Origin: Paenibacillus sp. 481 | Lineage (GTDB): Bacteria > Bacillota > Bacilli > Paenibacillales > Paenibacillaceae | DNA: 64,000 nucleotides | Assembly (NCBI RefSeq): GCF_021223605.1 | Contig: NZ_CP075175.1 | Span: 4,109,501-4,173,500 of the forward strand | Reading direction: 5' to 3' | Shown: positions 44,290 through 52,079 of the stretch, one piece after another | Layout: the number at the start of each line of letters is the position of its first letter | Numbering within the stretch: the first letter of the stretch is position 1 | Notes under the pieces: model-generated | The model's input: the letters and a program-made list of their open reading frames with translations, nothing else | Told to the model about the DNA's origin: nothing | Database searches by the model: none | Translations under genes and position numbers: made by a program

Positions 44290-44970
44290 TTAGTCGCGAC
44301 TATTAAAGAAAATCATCAAATACTTGATTAATTCTAGCAACGACACAAGCGCTGCGGCTACATACGTTAATGCGGCTGCGTTCAGCACTTTAGATACACC
44401 GTTCTCTTCTTCGTTCGAAATAAATCCTTCTGCAATCATTAAATCGCGAGCTCTGCTGCTGGCGTTGAACTCCACTGGAAGTGTAATCAACTGGAATGCA
44501 ACAGCTACCGAGAAAAAGATAATACCGGCCAAAATGAGTCCGGACATCTGAAACAAGAATCCACCCAGCAACATAAATGGAGCTACGCCGGAAGTCAAAT
44601 TGACTACGGGGAAGATCCTGTGACGAGCAACGAGCATAGGATAGGACTGTTGATGCTGAATGGCATGGCCGACTTCGTGACAGGCAACAGACAGCGCTGC
44701 TATCGAATTTTCATAGTAAACGGGCTCGGATAGACGGACAACACGATTTATTGGATCGTAGTGGTCAGTAAGGGCGCCTTGTACAGGCTCTACAGGTACA
44801 TCGTGCAGGCCATTCGAGTCAAGCATGCGGCGTGCGGCTTCATATCCAGTCATACCGCTCGATGCGCGAACCTCGCTCCAACGCTTAAATGTTCCTTTTA
44901 CACGAAACTGTGCCCAAATACATAGACCAAATGCAATTAGAATTAAAAAATCCATAGGGTGAAAAAACAT
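44290..44970 (-). CDS. Membrane zinc metallopeptidase, YugP type
   Basis: 226 residues. Membrane helix at 5-20, the zinc site VACHEVGHAIQH near residue 98, then two to three membrane helices (about 125-220). This is the YugP/neutral-zinc-metallopeptidase family (Zn_peptidase_2). The ARRMLDSNGLHDVPVE segment near 45 is family-typical. The ATG has AGGAGG ten bases upstream. It follows a MerR regulator on the same strand by 45 bp, so both may be co-transcribed. Confidence 0.93.
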   Translation of the reverse strand: MFFHPMDFLILIAFGLCIWAQFRVKGTFKRWSEVRASSGMTGYEAARRMLDSNGLHDVPVEPVQGALTDHYDPINRVVRLSEPVYYENSIAALSVACHEVGHAIQHQQSYPMLVARHRIFPVVNLTSGVAPFMLLGGFLFQMSGLILAGIIFFSVAVAFQLITLPVEFNASSRARDLMIAEGFISNEEENGVSKVLNAAALTYVAAALVSLLELIKYLMIFFNSRD

Positions 44971-45015
44971 AAATACTCAGCCTCCTAAATAAGTGGAAAT
45001 CAGCTGCAATTGCAA

Positions 45016-45462
45016 TTATAGCATGGTGCTGCTTCTGTCCAATACGGTCATAAGCACTTCAACGCAAGCGGCGCTCTGTGATGATAAACGGTTAAAGAGG
45101 GGCTCTGCTTGCTTAGGCTTTAAACGCTCTAGCATAGGCTGTAGTTCTCTTACCTCTCGTTCTACTTGCTGTAAGTGAAGTTGTAGATCCGTTAAACGCT
45201 GTGAAATATCATCAGTAGCAACTTCGCTCAAATGTTGAAAATATTGCTTGATTTCCTCTAACGTATATTTCTCTTGTTTCATTTGATTAATACGTTGCAG
45301 ACGTTCAATCGTTTCAGCATTGTACAGGCGGTAATTTGTGGCAGTCCGTTGTGCAGGCTGAACGAGACCGATGGTCGTATAATAATCGATTGTGCGTTGA
45401 TTGACGTTGGCCATTCGCGCGAGTTCGCCAATTCGATACAGTTGATTATTCTCATCTCCCAT
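45016..45462 (-). CDS. MerR family transcriptional regulator
   Basis: 148 residues. N-terminal winged helix-turn-helix with RIGELARMANVNQRTIDYYTTIGLV; a long coiled coil (about 65-120) and a short tail with a single Cys near residue 133, so not a metal-sensing Cys cluster. It is divergent from amtB, 268 bp away, and lies before yugP. It is not GlnR or TnrA by sequence. AGAGAGGTGA precedes its ATG. Effector unknown. Confidence 0.9.
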   Translation of the reverse strand: MGDENNQLYRIGELARMANVNQRTIDYYTTIGLVQPAQRTATNYRLYNAETIERLQRINQMKQEKYTLEEIKQYFQHLSEVATDDISQRLTDLQLHLQQVEREVRELQPMLERLKPKQAEPLFNRLSSQSAACVEVLMTVLDRSSTML

Positions 45463-45633
45463 CGAAATTCACCTCTCTTTATATGTATATGATACCCGAT
45501 ATGAAACCATACAGTCAAACGAGGTACTTTTTTATATGTTATATAAAATAACATTAAAGGTTACTTAATTGTTGATAAAGGTCATTTTATGGTCATTTTT
45601 TTGTACTATTTTACTGATAATCCGAAAACGTGA

Positions 45634-45663
45634 TTGCCAAATGTTTCATGTCGTGCTTATAAT
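45634..45663 (+). promoter_or_regulatory. Sigma-A-like promoter of amtB
   Basis: TTGCCA and TATAAT are separated by 18 bases; predicted transcription start near 45670. Confidence 0.7.
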
Positions 45664-45684
45664 GACAACAATCCATTAGCTATG

Positions 45685-45701
45685 TGTTAGGTAATCTAAC
45701 A
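45685..45701. promoter_or_regulatory. GlnR/TnrA operator
   Basis: TGTTAGGTAATCTAACA fits the TGTNA-N7-TNACA consensus at every fixed base. It lies about +16 to +32 relative to the predicted amtB transcription start and 29 bases before the ATG, a position that suits repression rather than activation. Confidence 0.8.
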
Positions 45702-45730
45702 TTAAAGTGAAGTCAAAAGGAGCGATACAG

Positions 45731-47194
45731 ATGGCAAAAAAGTGGCATAAGGTAAGGACTTTAAGTTTGTTAACGGTTATTGGAATAGGGGGATTTATTC
45801 CGCAACTCGCTCAAGCAGCTGGTGAAGCGACAAACGCACAGCTGAAGTTGGCGGTTGATGCCGTATGGATTATGCTTGCAGCTATTCTCGTTATAATGAT
45901 GCAGGCCGGATTTGCACTCTTAGAAGCAGGGACCTCACGCATGAAAAATGCAGGCCATGTCGCGGGCAAGACTGTTCTTATGTTCGGCTTGTGTGCCATT
46001 ACGTTTTGGATGTTTGGCTTTGGATTTGGGTTTGGTAACGGAAACGGCATTATCGGAACGACAGGCTTTTTCTTCAGCGGCGACGAGTCGACTGCTGCGG
46101 AAGTGTACAGTTCGCTAGCCTTTTCTGATGTGCCGATAGCGATTAAATTTTTGTTCCAATTTGCATTTGCTGCAGTATCCCTTGCGATTGCGTGTGGCGG
46201 GTTGGCTGAGCGGGCAAAGTTGAGTGTGTATGTTATATTTGGGATTTTGTTTACCGTCGTCATTTATCCGGTCGCTGCGCACTGGGTATGGGGTGGAGGT
46301 TGGTTGGCTGAGCTTGGGATGCAGGACTTTGCTGGATCGGCGGTCGTTCATATGCAAGGCGCAACAGCTGCATTGGTTGCGACGATTATGCTTAAGCCAC
46401 GTTTAGGTAAATACGGTAAAGACGGCAGGCCTAATCTGATTCCAGGTCACAATCAAGTGTTTTCTGTGCTAGGTGTACTGCTGTTGTGGGTCGGCTGGTT
46501 TGGTTTTAACCCAGGGAGTACGCTTACGGCGGTTAATGATGGATTTTTCGGTTATGTGGCGTTGACGACGAATTTGGCCGCGGCCGCAGGAGCAGTAGTG
46601 GCATTGCTTGTATCATGGATGGTACTAGGTAAAGCGGACATACCGAGCATGCTGAATGGTGTATTAGCAGCCCTAGTTGCGATTACAGGGGCGTGTGCTT
46701 TCGTTGAGCCGTGGGCGGCAATCGTAATCGGGGCAGTTGCTGGAGCTTTGACGTTCTTTACGGCGCAATGGTTCGAGCGAAAAGGTGTTGATGACCCTGT
46801 TTATGCGTTCTCGGTGCACGGTATGGCTGGGATATGGGGGGCGTTGTCGACCGGATTTTTTGCCGCACCGCACTTAGTGGAGACGGTTGGTGTTGGTAAA
46901 GCTGGACTCTTTTACGGAGGTGGCTTTGAGCAATTGTTTGTGCAGGCGGTAGGTATTGCTGGCGTATTCGTCTTTGTAGCGATTTTATCGATCATCATGT
47001 TTGCGGTCATGAAAAGAACGATTGGGTTGCGTGTAACGGAAGAAGAGGAGATTATGGGACTCGATATGAGTGAACACGGTGAATACGGATACCCAGAGCA
47101 AATGAAGGCGATAAACAATGTGCTGCCGCAAGTCGCGGTCAAAAGCGAGCATCAGGAGCAAGAGCGCGGGCCTGTCATTGGCAGGTTGTCATGA
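45731..47194 (+). CDS. amtB: Ammonium transporter, Amt/MEP family
   Basis: 487 residues. A signal-like N-terminus (processed in E. coli AmtB) is followed by eleven membrane helices. Family signatures: MQAGFALLEAGTSRMKN near residue 65, AHWVWGGGWLAELGMQDFAGS near 185 and the pore His in VHMQGA and FSVHGMAGIWG. The C-terminal cytosolic tail (about 425-487) is longer than usual and acidic. The ATG has AAAGGAG eight bases away. Its stop overlaps the start of the DUF294 gene (ATGA). There is no glnK (PII) gene next to it, unlike the usual glnK-amtB pair. Confidence 0.95.
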   Translation: MAKKWHKVRTLSLLTVIGIGGFIPQLAQAAGEATNAQLKLAVDAVWIMLAAILVIMMQAGFALLEAGTSRMKNAGHVAGKTVLMFGLCAITFWMFGFGFGFGNGNGIIGTTGFFFSGDESTAAEVYSSLAFSDVPIAIKFLFQFAFAAVSLAIACGGLAERAKLSVYVIFGILFTVVIYPVAAHWVWGGGWLAELGMQDFAGSAVVHMQGATAALVATIMLKPRLGKYGKDGRPNLIPGHNQVFSVLGVLLLWVGWFGFNPGSTLTAVNDGFFGYVALTTNLAAAAGAVVALLVSWMVLGKADIPSMLNGVLAALVAITGACAFVEPWAAIVIGAVAGALTFFTAQWFERKGVDDPVYAFSVHGMAGIWGALSTGFFAAPHLVETVGVGKAGLFYGGGFEQLFVQAVGIAGVFVFVAILSIIMFAVMKRTIGLRVTEEEEIMGLDMSEHGEYGYPEQMKAINNVLPQVAVKSEHQEQERGPVIGRLS

Positions 47195-48582
47195 GTGCTT
47201 TTGTTCAAAAAGGTTCGTATATTCAAGCTATTGAAGCAAGTACGGAAGCAGCCTTGAGGCGGCTAGATCAGTGTGTGGAAGCGCGTGAACCGTGGCGGGA
47301 GTTGTTCCATATTCGTGAGGCGTGGATGGCGGCGGTTGAAAAAAGTGGTGCGCAAGCTTCGGCAGCGGCTCAGTTAGTGAGCGTTATAGGTGAGCATGAG
47401 GATGGCGTGAAGCAGGTGCTTCATGTATATGAACAGACGCGTCGACTGTACGATGAGTTGTTCTGTGCGGCGGCAGCTTTAGTAGAGAGCGAGATGATTG
47501 CCAGCGGCTGGGGACCTCCCCCAGCTGCTTATGCTTTCGTTCTATTCGGTAGCGGGGGTAGAAAGGAAATGACGCCATGGAGTGATCAGGATCATGGGGT
47601 CATCTGGGATATGCCGCGGCAGCAGCAGTTGGATGGCACGGTAAGTGAGGTGCGTAAAACTAGTGGGAAAAGTGAAGTAAATGTAGCTGGTGACGTAAGT
47701 GGCGTAAGTGATGTAAGTGAATCAAGAGATGTAGGTGATGTAAGTGTTGTAAGTGAATCAAGTGATGCAAGAGATGCCAGTGATACACGTGATGCTGGCC
47801 AGCATATGGCGTTTGCGACGCGGTACTTCATGGAATGGGGAACGCGTATGACAAATGGGCTATCTACAGCCGGATTTCCGCCTTGTACGGGCAAAGTAAT
47901 AGCTTCTGAGCCTGAATGGAATGGCAGTATGTCAAAGTGGCTTGCTCGTGTCATGGACTGGTCGCACCTTGCAGATTGGGAAAGTATGCGCTACTTGAGC
48001 ATCTCACTCGACATGCGAACGGTATATGGTGATGTTGAATTGGAACAGCGTTGGCGTGCAAGCTTGACCGAGTTGGCGGGTAGGCAGACTCATTTGTATA
48101 AGGCGCTCGTGCGTAATGGAATGCGCCGTAAGCGGAGTTGTAATGCATTCGGCCAGCTCATCTGTGAGCGCCATGGTCAGCATGCAGGGGCATTTGACTT
48201 CAAATATCGGTCATATGTTCCGTTTATGCAAGCGATTCGAGCGCGAACGTGGGCTGAGCAGCTTGATTTAACCGCTGGACGGACAGAACGAACTTCTACG
48301 ATGGAGCGAATTATCGCGCTAGCGAATGCAGATATGCGGAACGAGATTCGGGTTACAAAGTCGAGTTCGGCGGCGTTTCATCAACAACTCATTCTGAGTT
48401 GGGAGATGTTGCTTGCTGCACGCTTGCTAGCAGGGGGGCAGCGTGAGCATACAGGCTGGCATAACGCAGCCGTAGTGGACCCAGCCGTATTAACGAAGGC
48501 ATTAAGGCAGCGATTAAAGCGCTCAGTCCTTCTGCTTTCGCGTTGGATGAAAGAGAGTGAACGGAGGTATGACGATGGATAA
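47191..48582 (+). CDS. DUF294 nucleotidyltransferase-like protein (GlnD-like)
   Basis: 463 residues. The FVLFGSGGRKEMTPWSDQDHGVIW motif (near residue 115-138) is the nucleotidyltransferase site with the two metal Asp, as in GlnD and DUF294 proteins; a C-terminal helical DUF294_C-like region follows (about 225-450). A low-complexity stretch of about 50 residues (residues 150-203, Asp/Ser/Val-rich) interrupts it right after the active-site strand. No HD or ACT domain, so not a full GlnD. Start overlaps the amtB stop by ATGA, and its end overlaps the exonuclease gene by 8 bp: translation of all three is likely coupled. The nucleotidyl acceptor is unknown. Confidence 0.82.
   Translation: MSAFVQKGSYIQAIEASTEAALRRLDQCVEAREPWRELFHIREAWMAAVEKSGAQASAAAQLVSVIGEHEDGVKQVLHVYEQTRRLYDELFCAAAALVESEMIASGWGPPPAAYAFVLFGSGGRKEMTPWSDQDHGVIWDMPRQQQLDGTVSEVRKTSGKSEVNVAGDVSGVSDVSESRDVGDVSVVSESSDARDASDTRDAGQHMAFATRYFMEWGTRMTNGLSTAGFPPCTGKVIASEPEWNGSMSKWLARVMDWSHLADWESMRYLSISLDMRTVYGDVELEQRWRASLTELAGRQTHLYKALVRNGMRRKRSCNAFGQLICERHGQHAGAFDFKYRSYVPFMQAIRARTWAEQLDLTAGRTERTSTMERIIALANADMRNEIRVTKSSSAAFHQQLILSWEMLLAARLLAGGQREHTGWHNAAVVDPAVLTKALRQRLKRSVLLLSRWMKESERRYDDG
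47640..47800 (+). repeat. 9-bp coding repeats in the DUF294 gene
   Basis: Imperfect units close to GATGTAAGT repeat in frame and code for variants of Asp-Val-Ser. They form the low-complexity insertion of the protein. Confidence 0.7.
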
Positions 48583-49390
48583 TAAACGTGAGAGCAAAGG
48601 TTGGTTAGAACGTTGGAGACAGCGCCAAAAAGGGTTTCAGCTTGGGCAGCAAATGCAGTTGGACAGAGAGGCTATCACAGACCGGATGGAGCGGGCGGAG
48701 CTGCAAGTAGCGCGGCCAGAACTGCTTACAGGGGGGCAGCGAATCGCTTATGAACGGTCCCTTAATAGGAAGCAGCGTCAACAGCGCTCGCTCGATGTGC
48801 TCGACATTCCGTTGGAACAATTAAACGTTTCGGTTTTTGATTTGGAAACGACGGGCTTTGATCCGACGAGAGGAGATGAAATAATCGCCTTCGGTGTGCA
48901 ACACGTAGCGGGTGTGGAAATTGCGGAGGGAATGGGTGCGCAATTTTACGCTGAAGTAAATCCAGGTATGAAAATACCGACCCATATTCAGCAATTGACT
49001 GGCATTACTGACGAGGCCGTGCATGGAGCCCCATCGGTAAACGAAGGGCTAGGTCAATTTTTCCACTTTGTCGGTGATCGTGTCTTAGTAGCGCATGCAA
49101 GTGCGCATGATAAAGCTTTTTTACGGATGGCCCTTTGGCGAGCCGTCAAAAAACCATTTAAACACCGTATCATCGATACGATGGTTGTTGCACGTTGGCT
49201 TCATCCACGTCTACCGGCGTATACGTTAGATCATTTGGCTGCGCATTATGGCATTGCCGTTGAGCGGCGCCATCATGCGCTGTGCGATGCTCAAGTCACG
49301 GCACAACTGTGGACGTGTCTCGTTAAAGAGGCTGCCGAGCGGCGTGTTACAACTTTGGGGGATATGTACATGTACCTTAGTCGTAATTGA
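48575..49390 (+). CDS. DnaQ-type 3'-5' exonuclease
   Basis: 271 residues. The first 80 residues are a basic helical lead segment; the exonuclease domain (about 85-265) has the DEDDh residues: FDLETTGFD near 90, HIQQLTGITDE with the second-motif Asp region, HASAHDKAF near 178, and HHALCDAQVTA near 233. It degrades DNA or RNA from the 3' end. The start at 48575 follows GGAGG seven bases away. It overlaps the DUF294 gene upstream by 8 bp; the same DUF294-exonuclease pairing occurs next to acetate or other permeases in proteobacteria. Confidence 0.88.
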   Translation: MDNKRESKGWLERWRQRQKGFQLGQQMQLDREAITDRMERAELQVARPELLTGGQRIAYERSLNRKQRQQRSLDVLDIPLEQLNVSVFDLETTGFDPTRGDEIIAFGVQHVAGVEIAEGMGAQFYAEVNPGMKIPTHIQQLTGITDEAVHGAPSVNEGLGQFFHFVGDRVLVAHASAHDKAFLRMALWRAVKKPFKHRIIDTMVVARWLHPRLPAYTLDHLAAHYGIAVERRHHALCDAQVTAQLWTCLVKEAAERRVTTLGDMYMYLSRN

Positions 49391-49931
49391 CTTGAATCGG
49401 TTGAAAATAAGGCTGATCAAAGGATGCTTCACGTCCTGTTGAATATAAGCGATACGCGCGCAACTGCGGCGAGAAAGGGCTAAGTTGAAAGGATACAATG
49501 ATAATCCCATACATGAGACCACTAGCCAACACGAGTCCTTCGGCGTCTGCTGATGAAGGAACAGGTGGCGTCGAAGGATGAGTATGAACAAGTATCATTT
49601 GTTGTTGGTTGCTTATCGCTGACATGACGATATTCGTCCATGTAGCGGGATCTGGCCTGAACGAATGGATTGGATCTGCTGCATGATTAGCTATTGGCAC
49701 ATACGTATCAAAGTGCGTACTCCCATTTAGACCGAGTAAAATACCGCATGATTCTTTCGGCAATTGGCTGCGCCCATGTGCGTATATGGCCTTTCTTGCA
49801 GAGGTACAAATCGTCGCACATATTGGATCGGTAGCAGAATCAGTGAAAGATGAACGCTGACTTTGATTCTGGAAAAGGTTGAAGCTTTGACTGTAGCTCT
49901 GGCGTTGGCTTTGGTTGCTCCTATTTTGCAA
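49377..49931 (-). CDS. JAMM/MPN metallopeptidase-like protein (M67)
   Basis: 184 residues. The first 45 residues are Gln/Ser/Asn rich. The JAMM motif is present: Glu in LPKESCGILLG (near residue 61), then HTHPSTPPVPSSAD (near 116-129) with the two His and the Asp. Prokaryotic JAMM proteins cleave isopeptide or sulfur-carrier precursors. Start is TTG 49931 behind GAGAGG. Its 3' end overlaps the convergent exonuclease by 14 bp. It follows an MFS gene by 15 bp, so these are likely co-transcribed. Substrate unknown. Confidence 0.85.
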   Translation of the reverse strand: MQNRSNQSQRQSYSQSFNLFQNQSQRSSFTDSATDPICATICTSARKAIYAHGRSQLPKESCGILLGLNGSTHFDTYVPIANHAADPIHSFRPDPATWTNIVMSAISNQQQMILVHTHPSTPPVPSSADAEGLVLASGLMYGIIIVSFQLSPFSPQLRAYRLYSTGREASFDQPYFQPIQVNYD

Positions 49932-49946
49932 AAGTATCCTCTCCCT

Positions 49947-51167
49947 TTATTTCACTTTTTTATCAGGCTTCACGAAGCAGATGATGAGCAATAGGCAGAT
50001 GACGGATAGTACCGTGACTGTGATGAAAATAACGCGATGGGAAATGTCCATCATCCAGCTGAATAAAGGCGGGCCTGCGGCGACTCCCAAGAAGCGCAAG
50101 CTGCTGTAAAGGGAAGTGATCATGCCTCTTTCCGACTTGTTTACAGCGCCTGTTATCATCGTGTTCAAGCAAGGAAGCAATAGGCCAGTGCCGATGCTGC
50201 TTAAAGTAATGAAACCGATAAACAGATAGACGTTGCGGAACAAGAAAATCGTCAGGCCAAGTGACGCGGCCATCAGGCCAAGTCCAATGATCATTAACCA
50301 ACGAATAAGAATGCCATTCTTCTTAATGAGCGTCCCCGTGATATAAGCCGTTACGACCATCCCGAGCAGCGGGATAGCAAGTACAAACCCTTTTCGCACC
50401 CCTTTAATGAAATAAGGAGCTTCTTCTAAAATGTTAGACAAGTAAAACAGTACGCCGAACAAAATAAATAATGCCAGTGAGCCGGCGATAAAGGACGGAA
50501 TTAACCATTTTCCTTGTTCGCGAAAAATGGCTCGGATCTTAGCCAAGTAAGGTTTTAACGCGGTCGGTTGTTGCTGGTGCTTCGGTTCCGAAATGAGAAA
50601 CATAACCGCAAGCAAGGCCAACACGCAAAAAATAGGGAAAGCGAAAAAAGGCGCTGTCCATGTCCATAAAGCGAGCAGCGAGCCGATGACGGGGCTGAGT
50701 ACTTTTCCTGCTCCGTTAGCGGCTTCTATTAAGCCGAGTGCTTGGCTCTCAGTAGCATCTTGATATAAGTCGCCAACGAGTGCCATCGCAATCGGTGCCG
50801 TCCCAGCTGCACCAATTCCTTGAATAGCGCGACCGGCAATGAGTATCGGATACGATCCCCACAATGCCCCTAATCCTGTTACGATTCCTGCTGCTCCATA
50901 CAATATTAACGAAGGAATAATCACTTTTTTGCGACCGAATCGATCAGATAAGTAACCTGCGAGTGGAATGATAAGGCCAGCTGCTACAGAAAATAACGTA
51001 ATAATAAGGCTCGTTTGCAACTGCGTCAAGTGTAAATGGCGCTTCACATCCGGTAAAATCGGTACGAGCATTGAATTGCCGAGCACGAGTACGAGCGGAA
51101 CAGTCGCTAAGGCGGCATATTGTGGCCATAACGAGCCTGCTGTTTGCTGCTTTGCTTGCTTTGACAT
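49947..51167 (-). CDS. MFS drug-efflux-type transporter
   Basis: 406 residues, 12 membrane helices. The GYLSDRFGRKKVI loop between helices 2 and 3 and the RAIQGIGAAG motif in helix 4-5 are typical of the drug:H+ antiporter (DHA1) group. A GGAG site precedes the ATG. JAMM gene follows after 15 bp. Substrate unknown; a Bmr/TetA-like role is the family default. Confidence 0.9.
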   Translation of the reverse strand: MSKQAKQQTAGSLWPQYAALATVPLVLVLGNSMLVPILPDVKRHLHLTQLQTSLIITLFSVAAGLIIPLAGYLSDRFGRKKVIIPSLILYGAAGIVTGLGALWGSYPILIAGRAIQGIGAAGTAPIAMALVGDLYQDATESQALGLIEAANGAGKVLSPVIGSLLALWTWTAPFFAFPIFCVLALLAVMFLISEPKHQQQPTALKPYLAKIRAIFREQGKWLIPSFIAGSLALFILFGVLFYLSNILEEAPYFIKGVRKGFVLAIPLLGMVVTAYITGTLIKKNGILIRWLMIIGLGLMAASLGLTIFLFRNVYLFIGFITLSSIGTGLLLPCLNTMITGAVNKSERGMITSLYSSLRFLGVAAGPPLFSWMMDISHRVIFITVTVLSVICLLLIICFVKPDKKVK

Positions 51168-51394
51168 GAACGTTTCTCCATTCTCATAAATCGCGTAATC
51201 GTGCCTTACGTTACCCGTTATGTGAACAGTTCATGCACATTTTTATGGAACAAGTTGAAAAATATCGGGGTCTGAATCGTATTTTTGTAGGGAAAAGGGT
51301 AAAATAGAAACAGATTGAGGCATACATCATGAACGATAGCCTAGAGCCCTAAGCACGATGAGGGCGATGTGTATTCACAAGGGGGACTGTATGT

Positions 51395-51952
51395 ATGAGG
51401 AAGAGCTGGCTTATCCTAGCTATTTCTATGATATTGATTGGTATGGCGTGGTCGAAAAATGTGCTGTTCTCTGATTCAAAGCCGTTACGCGAGGCGAGTG
51501 GAACCGTAACGCTCCCTACGGAGACAGGGCCGCGAGTAGGGATGTTAGCCCCAGCCTTTTCGCTCACGAGCTTAACAGGTGAGACATTTGAAGTCGGCGG
51601 GAAACGGGACAAGCCCGTCTTTATTAATTTTTGGGCTTCGTGGTGTAATCCTTGTCGAGCCGAGGCGCCAGATTTAGTTAAACTTTACGCTAAATATCAA
51701 AATGAGCTCGATATGTATGCGATAAATGTAACAGCGCATGATACGAAGGAAAAGGCAGGAGCTTTCGTGAAGGAGTACAACCTCATTAATCCGGTGTTAT
51801 GGGACGAAAAAGGTGATGTATTCAAATCGTATAATGGAATCGCGTTTCCGACAAATATCATTATCGATCGTAACGGGGTCGTGAGTGAAGTCATTGTAGG
51901 TCTGCGTCCTGCGAAAGATCTAGAGAAGTCGATTCGAAAAGTCATTAAATGA
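51395..51952 (+). CDS. TlpA/ResA-like membrane-anchored thioredoxin
   Basis: 185 residues. An N-terminal signal anchor (about 4-20) places the thioredoxin domain outside. The active site is WCNPC near residue 88, inside FINFWASWCNPC. ResA-like proteins reduce cytochrome c haem-binding cysteines or other extracytoplasmic disulfides. The ATG has GGGGG nine bases away. Followed by a hairpin terminator. Confidence 0.9.
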   Translation: MRKSWLILAISMILIGMAWSKNVLFSDSKPLREASGTVTLPTETGPRVGMLAPAFSLTSLTGETFEVGGKRDKPVFINFWASWCNPCRAEAPDLVKLYAKYQNELDMYAINVTAHDTKEKAGAFVKEYNLINPVLWDEKGDVFKSYNGIAFPTNIIIDRNGVVSEVIVGLRPAKDLEKSIRKVIK

Positions 51953-51953
51953 T

Positions 51954-52006
51954 AACACGCCCTCGTCTTGCAGTAGTATGCGGATGACGGGGCGTGTTGT
52001 TATTTT
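51954..52006 (+). terminator. Terminator after the TlpA-like gene
   Basis: AACACGCCC pairs with GGGCGTGTT across a loop that itself pairs CGTC with GACG; a TTATTTTT tail follows. Confidence 0.75.
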
Positions 52007-52079
52007 TGGCTGATTGCTTGATTAGAAACAGGTTGATATTGCTATGTTCTCTCTCTATCCATCTATATGGTTGCTGTAT

